DNA from: Anaeromassilibacillus senegalensis
Lineage (GTDB): Bacteria; Bacillota; Clostridia; Oscillospirales; Acutalibacteraceae
Direction: 5' to 3'
DNA: 64,000 bases
Assembly: GCF_021531715.1 (NCBI RefSeq)
Contig: NZ_JAFBIT010000001.1
Coordinates: forward strand, 868,001-932,000
Below the pieces are notes generated by a model. The model did not search any database, was not told the origin of the DNA, and worked only from the letters and a program-made list of their open reading frames with translations. Position 1 is the stretch's first letter, and each line of letters opens with the position of its first letter. Shown one piece after another: positions 1-8,724 of the stretch. The translations under genes and the position numbers were made by a program.

Positions 1-1
1 C

Positions 2-349
2 GCGCAGCCCTTCATCGGCACAAACCGATTCGGGCGCGAAGCCCTGCAATATTGGGGGCCGGGTAAGACCTCGAAGAAATGGGAGCCGCTCGAAACGTAC
101 GGTGGCAAGCTGACGGAAAATATCGTGCAGGCGATCGCACGGGACTGTCTGGCGGAGAAAATCGAGCGTCTCGAAGCCGCCGGATACCCTGTCGTTTTCC
201 ACGTGCATGACGAGGTTGTGATCGACTGCCCGCATGACCGGGCCGATCTCGACGCCGTGTGCAAAATGCTCAGTGAGCCGATCCCATGGGCGCCGGGACT
301 GCCGCTCGCCGCGGACGGCTGGGTCGGCGATTACTACACAAAGGATTGA
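2..349 (+). CDS. Family A DNA polymerase, C-terminal end (5' truncated by window)
   Basis: Only the last 115 or so residues are in the window; the frame is open from base 2. The C-terminal polymerase signature is visible: a TENIVQAIARD helix followed by VFHVHDEVV, which carries the motif C aspartate of family A polymerases. Phages with this module use the enzyme to copy their own genome. The stop is 4 bases before the ATG of the primase/helicase gene, so the two are probably co-transcribed. The assignment is by family motif; the start and N-terminal domains cannot be seen. Confidence 0.9.
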   Translation, partial: AQPFIGTNRFGREALQYWGPGKTSKKWEPLETYGGKLTENIVQAIARDCLAEKIERLEAAGYPVVFHVHDEVVIDCPHDRADLDAVCKMLSEPIPWAPGLPLAADGWVGDYYTKD

Positions 350-353
350 TTTC

Positions 354-2768
354 ATGACTTACGATCGAAAAATCAAAATCAGCGCCGCCGGAAGCCGCCG
401 TGCCGCGCGCTGGCCTGCGCAGGAAATCCTGCTGTCCGAGCTGTGGACGCGCCTGCAGACGCCGGTACGCAGCACGGAGACGCAGGCGGAGTATCTGCGG
501 ATGAAAAAGCCGCAGCAGGACGATCTGAAGGACGTCGGCGGCTTTGTCGCGGGCACGCTGCGGGAAGAGCGGCGGCGCAACGGTCACGTGCTCGGACGCG
601 ATCTGATTACGCTGGACATGGATAGCATTGCGCCCGGCGGCACGGCAGACATTCTCCGTGCGCTGGACGGGCTCGGCTGCGGCTACTGCGTCTATTCGAC
701 ACGCAAGCACCGACCGGACGCACCCCGGCTGCGTGTTTTGCTGCCGCTTGATCACACGGCGACCGCCGACGAATACGAGCCGATCGCGCGCAGGGCAGCA
801 CAGATCCTCGCGCCCGACATGAAGCCGTTTGACCCCTCGACCTTTGAAGCGACCCGTCTCATGTACTGGCCCTCCGTTTCGGCGGACGGCGAATACATAT
901 TCCAATGGGCGGATAAGCCGCTGCTTTCAACGGACGGTATGCTCGCAACCTACGCCGAGTGGACCGACTGCAGCTCGTGGCCGCAGGTGCCGGGCGCCGC
1001 ACAGGCGCGCAAAAGCCTGGCGGCAAAACAGGAAAACCCGCGCGAAAAGCGCGGCGTGCTCGGCGCGTTCTGCCGCTGCTACGACATATACGGCGCGATG
1101 GAGCACTTCCTCCCTGGCGTCTATGCGCCGACCAATCAGCCGGATCGCTGGACGTTTTCCGGCGGCTCCACAACAGGCGGCGCCGTCATTTACGACGGCG
1201 GTCTGTTCCTTTACTCGCACCACGCGACCGACCCCGCCGGCGGGCGGCTGGTCAACGCGTTTGACCTCGTCCGGCTGCATCTGTACGGCGATCTGGATCT
1301 TGACGTCAAGGACGGCACGCCTGTGAATAAGTGTCCCTCGTTCTCCGCCATGTGCAAGCTTGCGGTCTCCGATGAAACGGTCGCCGCGCTGCTCGATCGC
1401 GAGCGCTACGACGAAGCCGTTGCCGATTTTACGGCAGACAGCACCGTCTCCGCGACGGACACCGCGTGGATGAAGAAGCTGCGCCGCAACCCCAATACGG
1501 GCGCTTACGAGAAAACCATTGACAACATTCTGATGATTCTGGAGCACGATCCGCAGCTTGCCGGTCGCATCGCGCTGGACACGTTTTCGCAGCGCGGCGT
1601 TGCCGTCTGCCCGTATCCGTGGGACAAAACAGAACAGCGGCGCGTATGGAGCGACAACGACGACGCCGGCGTACGCTGGTATCTCGAAAGGGTCTACAAT
1701 ATCTCCGGCAAAGAAAAGGTGCTGGACGCGCTTTCGATCTGCGGCAATCTTCATGCACAGGATCCGGTTCGCAGCTATCTGGAATCGCTGCAATGGGACG
1801 GCACACCGCGCCTTGACACCGTTTTCGTCGATTATCTCGGCGCGGCAGATACGCCGTATACGCGCGCTGTGACGCGCAAGGCGCTGTGTGCCGCCGTTGC
1901 CCGTGCCATGCAGCCAGGAGTCAAATTCGACAATATGGTGATCCTGAACGGCGCGCAGGGCATCGGCAAATCGACGCTGCTGCGCACGCTGGGAAAAGGC
2001 TGGTTCTCGGACAGCCTGAAGACCTTTGAGGGCAAGGAAGCCTGCGAGTTGATTCAGGGCGTTTGGCTGATTGAAATCGCCGAGCTCGAGGCTATGGCTC
2101 GAAGCGAGGTCGGACGCATCAAACAGTTTCTTTCGCAGAGCGAGGATATTTTCCGGCAGCCCTACGGACGCCGCACGAACCTGTATCCGCGTCGATGCGT
2201 ATTCTTCGGCACCAGCAATAACAGCGAATACCTGCGTGACCGCACCGGTAACCGCCGCTTCTGGCCCGTAGACACGGGCGTTACGGCGCCGCGGAAAAGC
2301 GTCTTTGACGAACTTCCGGGCGAGGTCGACCAGATTTGGGCGGAGGCGGTTGTGCGCTGGTCCTTCGGCGAGGCGCTGTATCTCAAGGGAGACGTCGCGA
2401 AAATGGCGCTGGAGGAACAGGAGGAGCACAGAGAGCGATCGGCACGCGAGGGCATCATCCGGGCATTCGTCGAGCGTCCGGTACCGCCGGACTGGATGCG
2501 GTGGAAATCGGATGCACGACGGATGTTCTGGGCCGACGGTATGCACTATGAGGGCGAGCTGCATCCGCGTGAACGTGTGTGCGCGGCAGAGATCTGGTGC
2601 GAAGCGCTGGGCGGCGATCTCAAGCAGATGAAGTACGCCGACGCGCAGGAAATCAACGGCGTGCTGCGCAGCATGGAAGGCTGGGAGCACGCGAAAAAAG
2701 CTACAAGATTCGGCTGCTACGGTGCCCAAAAAGGATTCATTCGCAGAGAGGATACGACAGATCAATAG
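354..2768 (+). CDS. Phage primase/helicase, VapE (VirE) family
   Basis: This 804-residue protein has two parts. Residues about 80-140 hold LDMDS and a later RLRVLLPL, like archaeo-eukaryotic-type phage primases. The C-terminal half is a VapE/VirE-family P-loop ATPase with Walker A GAQGIGKSTLL near residue 533 and an EIAELEA Walker B-like segment after it. Such proteins prime and unwind DNA at the phage origin. ATG 354 was chosen because it follows the polymerase stop; the longer open frame from 234 would overlap the polymerase. A TGTAAC repeat array starts just after its stop. Confidence 0.9.
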   Translation: MTYDRKIKISAAGSRRAARWPAQEILLSELWTRLQTPVRSTETQAEYLRMKKPQQDDLKDVGGFVAGTLREERRRNGHVLGRDLITLDMDSIAPGGTADILRALDGLGCGYCVYSTRKHRPDAPRLRVLLPLDHTATADEYEPIARRAAQILAPDMKPFDPSTFEATRLMYWPSVSADGEYIFQWADKPLLSTDGMLATYAEWTDCSSWPQVPGAAQARKSLAAKQENPREKRGVLGAFCRCYDIYGAMEHFLPGVYAPTNQPDRWTFSGGSTTGGAVIYDGGLFLYSHHATDPAGGRLVNAFDLVRLHLYGDLDLDVKDGTPVNKCPSFSAMCKLAVSDETVAALLDRERYDEAVADFTADSTVSATDTAWMKKLRRNPNTGAYEKTIDNILMILEHDPQLAGRIALDTFSQRGVAVCPYPWDKTEQRRVWSDNDDAGVRWYLERVYNISGKEKVLDALSICGNLHAQDPVRSYLESLQWDGTPRLDTVFVDYLGAADTPYTRAVTRKALCAAVARAMQPGVKFDNMVILNGAQGIGKSTLLRTLGKGWFSDSLKTFEGKEACELIQGVWLIEIAELEAMARSEVGRIKQFLSQSEDIFRQPYGRRTNLYPRRCVFFGTSNNSEYLRDRTGNRRFWPVDTGVTAPRKSVFDELPGEVDQIWAEAVVRWSFGEALYLKGDVAKMALEEQEEHRERSAREGIIRAFVERPVPPDWMRWKSDARRMFWADGMHYEGELHPRERVCAAEIWCEALGGDLKQMKYADAQEINGVLRSMEGWEHAKKATRFGCYGAQKGFIRREDTTDQ

Positions 2769-2777
2769 CCTTCGGAA

Positions 2778-2912
2778 TGTAACTTTCAAATGTAACTTTC
2801 ATTCGGGCGGGGCGGAAAGGTGTAACCTTGTAACCTTGATGTAACTTTCAAAGGTTACACAAAAAACCCGCATTCTATCTGGATGAATCGGCATTTGTAA
2901 CCTTGTAACTTT
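2778..2912 (+). repeat. Iteron-like array of TGTAACYTT repeats
   Basis: Seven direct copies of TGTAACTTT or TGTAACCTT begin at 2778, 2791, 2821, 2829, 2840, 2896 and 2904, and one inverted copy lies at 2851-2860 facing the copy at 2840. The array fills the gap after the primase/helicase gene and precedes the VRR-NUC gene. Position and regularity suggest a replication-origin or repressor-binding array (inference). Confidence 0.7.
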
Positions 2913-2943
2913 TATTTCCTATATAAATAAAAATCAGGTGATT

Positions 2944-3015
2944 TAGGCATGTGTATATACGCCTGATACGCCTAACGCGCCTGTTTGCGCAGGATGCGCG
3001 TGCGTGCGCACGCAC
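2944..3015. promoter_or_regulatory. Inverted repeats before the VRR-NUC gene
   Basis: The leader holds TTAGGC...GCCTAA arms (about 2944-2976) and a perfect 16-bp palindrome, GTGCGTGCGCACGCAC, at 3000-3015. They lie 25-30 bases before a strong GGGAGG ribosome-binding site. They may be an operator, attenuator or part of the neighbouring origin; no T-run follows, so this is not a classic terminator. Apart from this and the iteron-like array, nothing else is seen between 2769 and 3053. Confidence 0.4.
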
Positions 3016-3053
3016 AGGCGCGCGATTATATCAGAACTCGGGAGGTTTGTCAA

Positions 3054-3344
3054 GTGGCAAATTTAAAAGAATCGGAAATCGAAAGAAGCATGGTGCGGCG
3101 CGTGCGGGAGAGCGGCGGGCTGTGCTATAAATTCCAGTCGCCGGGCAACCCTGGCGTACCGGATCGCATCATCCTTACGCGGGACGGCAGGACGGTGTAC
3201 GTGGAGCTCAAAACCGAGATCGACAGGCTTGCGAAAATCCAGGCGTGGCAGATCGGCGAAATGCGAAAGCGCGGTGCCGACGTCCGCGTCGTGCGGGGCG
3301 CAGCAGAAATGCGTGCGCTGGTAGAGGAGCTGTTTCCTGCATGA
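3054..3344 (+). CDS. VRR-NUC domain nuclease
   Basis: A 96-residue protein with the compact VRR-NUC fold pattern: GVPDRIIL, then VYVELKTE, then a Q about 10 residues later, matching the PD-(D/E)xK core GxPD...ExK...Q. In phages these small nucleases sit beside helicases and are thought to process branched DNA. GTG 3054 is preferred because GGGAGG lies at 3040-3045; the longer frame from 2985 runs through the palindromic leader. Its stop overlaps the ATG of the SNF2 helicase (ATGA), so translation is probably coupled. Confidence 0.88.
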   Translation: MANLKESEIERSMVRRVRESGGLCYKFQSPGNPGVPDRIILTRDGRTVYVELKTEIDRLAKIQAWQIGEMRKRGADVRVVRGAAEMRALVEELFPA

Positions 3345-4738
3345 AATACACGCCGCATCCGTATCAGGCGTATTGTGAATCCCGCATCGTAGATACGCCG
3401 GCGCTGGCGCTGTGGCTCGAAATGGGTCTCGGCAAAACGGCGATCGTGCTTTCGGCGATCAACGAGCTGAAATACAACCGCTTCGAAATTTGCCGGGCAC
3501 TTGTGATCGCGCCGAAGAAAGTGGCCGAAGCCACGTGGCAGCATGAAGCGCAAAAATGGGACCACCTGAAGCACCTCCGCTTTTCCACCGTCCTCGGCAG
3601 CACCGCGCAGCGCATCCGTGCCGTCAATACACCGGCGGACGTCTACGTGATAAACCGAGATAATGTGTGCTGGCTTGTCGATTATTACCGCAACGCATGG
3701 CCGTTTGATATGGTGATCCTCGACGAGGCGACGAGCTTTAAATCTCAGCAGGCAAAACGCTGGAAGGCACTGAAAGCCATTCGTCCGCATATCGGGCGGA
3801 TCGTGGAGCTGACCGGCACCCCTTCCCCGCAGTCGCTTCTCGATCTGTGGCCGCAGATCTTCCTGCTGGATCAGGGACAGCGCCTCGGCAAAAGCATCGG
3901 GCAGTTCCGCGAGCGGTATTTCAATCCGGACAAGCGCAACGCGACAACCGTCTTCACCTACAAACCGAAAGACGGCACGGAGCAGGCAATCCAGAACCTA
4001 ATCGGCGACATCTGCATCAGCATGCGCAGCGAGGATTATCTCGACCTGCCCGATCTCCTGACCGACGTCACGCCGGTTGTCCTCGACGCGCGTGCCGACC
4101 GGCTTTACCGGCAGCTTGAGAAAGAAGCGCTGCTGCAGGTGGAAGAGGACGTTATCAACGCCGGAACGGCTGCCGTCCTGACGAACAAGCTGCTGCAGCT
4201 CTGCGACGGCGCCGTATACACTGACGAACACGACGTGCTGGAGGTACATAACTGCAAGTTGGAAGCGTTTCTCGAGCTGGTTGAGGAACTCGGTGACGAG
4301 CACGCGCTGGTGTTCTATAATTTTCAGCACGACCGGGATCGTCTGCAGCGCGCCTTAGAGAAATCCGGACTGCGCGTACGGGTCTACACGGGCCCCGCAG
4401 ACGAGCAGGACTGGAATGCCGGCAAGATTGATATTCTTCTGGCGCACCCGGCGTCCTGCGCTTACGGGCTCAATCTCCAGCAAGGCGGTCGCCACGTCAT
4501 TTGGTTCGGGCTGAACTGGTCTCTCGAGCTATACCAGCAGGCGAACAAACGCCTGCATCGGCAAGGACAGGAAAAGCCGGTTATCGTGCACCACCTTGTC
4601 GTGCAGGGCGGCATGGACGAGGACGTGATGAAAGCCCTCTACGAAAAAACCGATACGCAGAACGCCCTGATGGACGCCCTGAAAGCAAGGATTACGAAAG
4701 CAAAAAATCAAAAACAAGAGAAAGGACGAAGAACATGA
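3341..4738 (+). CDS. Phage SNF2-family DNA helicase
   Basis: A 465-residue superfamily 2 helicase. It has a Q-motif-like HPYQ at residues 6-9, Walker A EMGLGKTAIVL around residues 26-36, a DEAT Walker B near 126, and motif VI QQANKRLHRQGQ near 398-409. The stand-alone SNF2 core is common in replication modules of Firmicutes phages. It overlaps VRR-NUC by ATGA at the start and the next small gene by ATGA at the end. Its role in replication or recombination is inferred from family and neighbours. Confidence 0.9.
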   Translation: MKYTPHPYQAYCESRIVDTPALALWLEMGLGKTAIVLSAINELKYNRFEICRALVIAPKKVAEATWQHEAQKWDHLKHLRFSTVLGSTAQRIRAVNTPADVYVINRDNVCWLVDYYRNAWPFDMVILDEATSFKSQQAKRWKALKAIRPHIGRIVELTGTPSPQSLLDLWPQIFLLDQGQRLGKSIGQFRERYFNPDKRNATTVFTYKPKDGTEQAIQNLIGDICISMRSEDYLDLPDLLTDVTPVVLDARADRLYRQLEKEALLQVEEDVINAGTAAVLTNKLLQLCDGAVYTDEHDVLEVHNCKLEAFLELVEELGDEHALVFYNFQHDRDRLQRALEKSGLRVRVYTGPADEQDWNAGKIDILLAHPASCAYGLNLQQGGRHVIWFGLNWSLELYQQANKRLHRQGQEKPVIVHHLVVQGGMDEDVMKALYEKTDTQNALMDALKARITKAKNQKQEKGRRT

Positions 4739-4920
4739 AGTGCGAAAACTGCAAGTATTACCACACAAGCTATTTATTCAACCGCTGCGGCTTAACCGGA
4801 GATGAATGCTTTATGCCGCAGGTGGACTGCACGCTGGTCGATGAAGACGGAGGTGCACACATTCGCGATTTTTCCGGGGATGAGCCGTTTGAGCACAAAG
4901 AGACTGGAGGAACAGCATGA
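4735..4920 (+). CDS. Small cysteine-rich phage protein
   Basis: 61 residues starting MKCENCKYYH, with CxxC, further cysteines at CGLTGDECF and VDCTL, and an acidic tail. The spacing suggests a metal-binding knuckle, but I recognise no named family with certainty. ATG 4735 overlaps the helicase stop by 4 bases. The gene lies in an unbroken translationally coupled string, which supports it being real. Confidence 0.7.
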   Translation: MKCENCKYYHTSYLFNRCGLTGDECFMPQVDCTLVDEDGGAHIRDFSGDEPFEHKETGGTA

Positions 4921-5288
4921 CAAAAGAGCTTTTGGAACAATATCCTGACATCTGCAAGGAAATCGAGGACTTGGAGCGCGCGGCAGGAACGCCGGTCAGC
5001 GATGTGGTGTCCGGGTCGAGCGACGAATATCCGTTCACGAAGCATTCCGTTGCGATCCGAGGTATGCCGCCGGAGCATCATCGGGCAAGAATCGAAGAGC
5101 TTAAGCGGAAGCGAGATGAGATCGAAGCGTTTGCCGAGTCGATTGAGGATTACAGAAAGCGGCGCTTAGTTAAATACGTCATGAAATACGGGTGCGACTG
5201 GAATGTTATTCGGCGCTGCATGGGTGGAGATAAATCTGCGGATGCGATTCGAAAAGAATTCGAAAGATTTTTAAAAAATTTTTCATAG
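4917..5288 (+). CDS. Phage protein of unknown function, possible late-gene regulator
   Basis: 123 residues, charged and helical, ending in a segment (GCDWNVIRRCMGGDKSADAI) that looks like a helix-turn-helix: W-x-x-I-RR followed by SADAIRKEF. Small proteins of this shape just before the terminase often control late transcription in Firmicutes phages (ArpU/RinA-like position); that role is inferred from position and length. It overlaps the upstream gene by ATGA and is followed by tandem TCCGTTTTG repeats. Confidence 0.65.
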   Translation: MTKELLEQYPDICKEIEDLERAAGTPVSDVVSGSSDEYPFTKHSVAIRGMPPEHHRARIEELKRKRDEIEAFAESIEDYRKRRLVKYVMKYGCDWNVIRRCMGGDKSADAIRKEFERFLKNFS

Positions 5289-5290
5289 CG

Positions 5291-5316
5291 TCCGTTTTGT
5301 CCGTTTTGTCCGTTTA
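5291..5316 (+). repeat. Three tandem 9-bp repeats (TCCGTTTTG)
   Basis: TCCGTTTTG occurs at 5291-5299 and 5300-5308, then a partial copy at 5309-5316. They sit right after the putative late regulator and about 300 bases before the terminase genes, a plausible site for its binding (inference). Confidence 0.5.
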
Positions 5317-5384
5317 TAATAATAATTGAGCGATTGTATCATTCAACAATTTACGACAAAAGTATTCCAATTTCTCCCAAATAG

Positions 5385-5588
5385 ATCTGCCCATACCCGG
5401 GCACGTGTGAATTCGATGACTTCGCGCGCATCGGCGAGCATTTCTGCGCACGCGCAACGTGTCCTTACGCGCTCTCTGTGCGGGCTTTGCTCGAGGAGCG
5501 TATCCGATACCTTTCCGCGTTGCCGTGCGTGTCTCAGCGCGAAATTGACGCAATCAGGCGGTATCGTGGGCTGTTGGAGAGCGGGTGA
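5385..5588 (+). other. Coding-like segment without a normal start
   Basis: The stretch from 5289 to 5592 has no assigned gene. One frame is open from 5385 to the TGA at 5586-5588 and reads like real protein (ALLEERIRYLSALP, REIDAIRRYRGLLESG) with phage-like codon use. It ends 4 bases before the TTG of the small terminase, as a coupled gene would. A TAG lies just before 5385 and there is no ATG, GTG or TTG until an internal GTG near 5478, so it could be a remnant, a frameshifted gene or a 36-residue peptide. Confidence 0.35.
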
Positions 5589-5592
5589 TGGA

Positions 5593-6039
5593 TTGAGCAG
5601 ACCTGTTGGCAGACCGCCGAAGTACAAGAGCTGCGCGGAGATCGAGGAGAAAATCGAAAAGTATTTTGAGGACTGCGAGGGCAAGCCGCTTTGTGACGAC
5701 GACGGAAATGTACTGACCGATAAGTACGGCGCGCCGATCATCGTTGGCAGGAAACCGCCCACGATTACCGGTCTGGCGCTTGCGCTGGGGTTTGCGAGCC
5801 GTCAAGCGCTGTTGAATTATCAGGGAAAGAAAGAATTTAATGACACGATCACGCGCGCGAAATCCTTTGTGGAAAAATACGCCGAGGAGCGCCTTTTTGA
5901 CCGCGACGGCGTGCAGGGCGCGAAGTTCTCGCTCATCAACAATTTCAAGGGCTGGAGCGAGAAGCCTGAGGAAGACGGAGACAGTGACGTCCTTGCAAAG
6001 GCAAAGGAAATTCTTGGGGGTGTGGATAGTGTCATTTAG
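5593..6039 (+). CDS. Phage terminase small subunit
   Basis: About 148 residues from TTG 5593, starting LSRPVGRPPKYKS. The GRPPKY N-terminus, the ITGLALALGF-ASRQALLNY helix-turn-helix and the GAKFSLINNFKGWSEK tail are typical of small terminase subunits that select viral DNA for packaging. TTG is chosen because the frame upstream (from 5326) lacks phage-like protein character, and a GGAGAG lies at 5576. It precedes the large subunit with a short overlap. Confidence 0.8.
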   Translation: MSRPVGRPPKYKSCAEIEEKIEKYFEDCEGKPLCDDDGNVLTDKYGAPIIVGRKPPTITGLALALGFASRQALLNYQGKKEFNDTITRAKSFVEKYAEERLFDRDGVQGAKFSLINNFKGWSEKPEEDGDSDVLAKAKEILGGVDSVI

Positions 6040-7282
6040 TCCGAAACAGCAAGAATTCCTGCAAAACTGCAACCACCGCTGGAACATCAAAACCGGCGCA
6101 ACACGTTCCGGGAAAACCTTTCTGGATTATACGGTGATCCCGAAGAGGATCCTCAAATGCCGCGGCGACGGTCTGATCGTACTACTCGGCAACACAAAGG
6201 GAACGCTCGAGCGCAATATTCTCGAGCCGATGCGCGCACTCTGGTCCCCCGCCCTCGTTGGTCAGATCAGCAGCAACAACACCGTGAGCATTTTCGGAAA
6301 AAAGTGTTACGCGCTCGGTGCAGATAAGATCAGTCAGGTTTCCAAGCTTCAGGGCGCCGCTTTCGAGTATTGCTACGGAGACGAAATTACGACCTGGCAC
6401 GAGGATGTTTTCCAGATGCTGAAATCCCGCCTTTCCTGCGCGAACAGCCGCTTTGACGGTACCTGTAACCCGGACAACCCGCACCATTGGTTTAAAAAGT
6501 TTCTGGATTCCGACGCGGATATCTATAAACAAGCCTATACGATTGATGACAATCCATTTCTCGATCCTGTCTTCGTTGAAAATCTCAAGCGAGAATATTC
6601 CGGAACGGTGTACTATAACCGCTTCATTCTGGGTGAATGGGCAGCCGCTGAGGGTGTGATTTACAGGGATTTTGCAAACAGCATTGCGTCTGGTGGCGAT
6701 CTGCGTTTCTTGTGGCGCGGAGATGCACCGCAGCTGATGGAGGTCACGATCGGTGTAGACTTCGGCGGCAGCGGATCGAAACACGCTTTTGTCGCTACCG
6801 GCACACTCGCGGGCTATTCGGGCGCTGTCATTCTTGCGAGCCGGCGGATCGAACCGGACACGCCGCAGGCTCTTGAGCGCGCGTTTGTGGATTTCTGCCT
6901 GTCCGTTTTCTCCGGATACGGTCGTATCGACCATATTTACTGCGACAGCGCCGAGCAGGTGCTGATCCGCGGAATGCAAATTGCCCTGCGATCTTCCCCG
7001 CTTTCTTGGGCGGCGGATCATATGGGCAACGCGGCAAAAATTGAAATCAACGATCGAATCCGCCTTGTGTCCATTTTGATGGGCGTGGGGCGTTTCTGGT
7101 ATATGCCCGCTGCGGCATCGGCGCGCGACGCGTTGGCAACCGCATTGTGGAGTGGTAAGGATCCAACAAAAGACGAACGCCTGGATGACGGCAGTACCGA
7201 CGTCGATACGCTGGATGCTCTAGAATACAGCATTGAGCGCAACTACAAACGATTCTTGAAAGCGAGAGGTCACGCGATATGA
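6029..7282 (+). CDS. Phage terminase large subunit (PBSX type)
   Basis: 417 residues from GTG 6029 (VSFSPKQQEFL); GTG 6020 is an alternative. The ATPase half shows Walker A GATRSGKTF near residue 23 and Walker B YGDEIT near 117. The nuclease half shows VDFGGSGSKHAFV near 245 and a later DALEYS acidic site, as in RNase H-fold terminases. The protein translocates DNA into the prohead and cuts it. It overlaps the small subunit gene and joins the portal gene by ATGA. Confidence 0.93.
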   Translation: MSFSPKQQEFLQNCNHRWNIKTGATRSGKTFLDYTVIPKRILKCRGDGLIVLLGNTKGTLERNILEPMRALWSPALVGQISSNNTVSIFGKKCYALGADKISQVSKLQGAAFEYCYGDEITTWHEDVFQMLKSRLSCANSRFDGTCNPDNPHHWFKKFLDSDADIYKQAYTIDDNPFLDPVFVENLKREYSGTVYYNRFILGEWAAAEGVIYRDFANSIASGGDLRFLWRGDAPQLMEVTIGVDFGGSGSKHAFVATGTLAGYSGAVILASRRIEPDTPQALERAFVDFCLSVFSGYGRIDHIYCDSAEQVLIRGMQIALRSSPLSWAADHMGNAAKIEINDRIRLVSILMGVGRFWYMPAAASARDALATALWSGKDPTKDERLDDGSTDVDTLDALEYSIERNYKRFLKARGHAI

Positions 7283-8724
7283 ACATTTCGACTGTTATCG
7301 ATTACTTAAACAAGACTTACGGGTACAGCATTAAAAGCAGCTATTACAGCCGCATCGACGAATGGAAAAAATGGTGGCAGGGCTTTTACGAGCCGTTCCA
7401 CCAGTTTGTGGAAAAGCACGAAGATAAATCCGTCAATCGTGAGCTTTTCTGCATGAAGATGGGTAAAAAGGTCTGTGAGGACTGGGCAAGCCTGCTCATG
7501 AATGATAAAACTCGCGTTGATGCCGGAGACATCAACCAGAAATTCCTGCAGGGAGAAAACAACGTCGGCGGATTATTCCGTGATCTTGCTTTCTGGCTGC
7601 GGGAAAATGAGCTCATAGAACGCGCCTGGGCGACCGGCACGGGCGCGGCTGTTCTGCGATTCGAGAATATGCTTGTTGAAAACGGCACCGTAAAGCCGGA
7701 TGAGAACAGCCGGATCCGCGTCGCGTACCTCACGGCGGACAGCATTATTCCGCTGACCATAAACGAGCGAGGCGTGCAGGACGTCGCTTTCGCCTCCGAG
7801 GTTACGAATCTCGGCAAAACGTACACGTACATAGAAACACATATTCTGGTAAACGGAGAATATGAGATTCGCAATGCGTATTTCATCGAGGAAAACGACA
7901 CGCTGAAGCCTGTGGAGCTGCCGCCCGGCATTGTTGAAACATACCGTACCGGCAGCGACGTTCCCCTCTTCTCCCTCATTTCTCCGAACATTGTCAAGAA
8001 TATTTCCGAAGGAAAAGGACTTGGCATGTCAATCCTCGCCAACGCGATAGACCAGCTCAAGGGCGTGGATCTCGCCTATAACAATTTCTGCCGGGACTTT
8101 AAGCTTGGCGGAAAGAAAGTGTTTTACGATCAAAGCCTAACTCGGACCGATGCGCAGGGACATACGATCACGCCGGACGATATTGCGCAGTCCCTGTTTC
8201 TGCGTGTCGGTGACGGCGATGGGCTCGGAGATGATCGCAAGCCGATTACGGAGTACAACCCTTCCCTGCGTGTTGAAGAAAACACGGCAGGCGTGCAGGC
8301 AGCTCTCGATTATCTTTCCCTACGCGTCGGTTTCGGCACTAAGCACTATCAGTTCAACGCCTCCGGCTCTGTAGTCACGGCGACGCAGTACACGGGCGAC
8401 AAGCAGGATCTGGTGCAAAACGCGGCGAAGCACTGCATCGCTGTTGAGCACCACGTGCAGCAGATCGTCCGTGCGCTGCTCTGGGCGGGTAAATATGTGC
8501 TCGGTCAGAATGTTGATCCGGATACGTCGATCACCGTTGAATTCGACGACAGCTACATCATCGACAAAGAAACGCAGAAACAGCAGTTCTGGCAGTATGT
8601 TTTATCCGGTAAATTCCCGTTCTGGCGGTATCTGGTCCGCTTTGAGGGATACAGCGAAACGGACGCAAAAGAGATTGCGCAGGAATCCTCCTCCGCGGTG
8701 GGTGATCCGTATGTTAAGCCCTGA
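7279..8724 (+). CDS. Phage portal protein (SPP1 gp6-like)
   Basis: 481 residues. The N-terminus (YYSRIDEWKKWWQGFYEPFHQF), the central GLGMSILANAIDQLKGVDLAYNNF and the length fit the SPP1 gp6-like portal family, the dodecameric ring through which DNA enters the head. It overlaps the terminase stop by ATGA and the MuF gene by 14 bases, as expected for a head-assembly operon. No truncation is seen. Confidence 0.92.
   Translation: MNISTVIDYLNKTYGYSIKSSYYSRIDEWKKWWQGFYEPFHQFVEKHEDKSVNRELFCMKMGKKVCEDWASLLMNDKTRVDAGDINQKFLQGENNVGGLFRDLAFWLRENELIERAWATGTGAAVLRFENMLVENGTVKPDENSRIRVAYLTADSIIPLTINERGVQDVAFASEVTNLGKTYTYIETHILVNGEYEIRNAYFIEENDTLKPVELPPGIVETYRTGSDVPLFSLISPNIVKNISEGKGLGMSILANAIDQLKGVDLAYNNFCRDFKLGGKKVFYDQSLTRTDAQGHTITPDDIAQSLFLRVGDGDGLGDDRKPITEYNPSLRVEENTAGVQAALDYLSLRVGFGTKHYQFNASGSVVTATQYTGDKQDLVQNAAKHCIAVEHHVQQIVRALLWAGKYVLGQNVDPDTSITVEFDDSYIIDKETQKQQFWQYVLSGKFPFWRYLVRFEGYSETDAKEIAQESSSAVGDPYVKP

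Noticed and set aside
927-2789. Long open frame (620 codons) on the minus strand across the primase/helicase gene
   Set aside because: It mirrors the GC-rich plus-strand gene, has no ribosome-binding site and no recognisable domain; the plus frame carries clear motifs.
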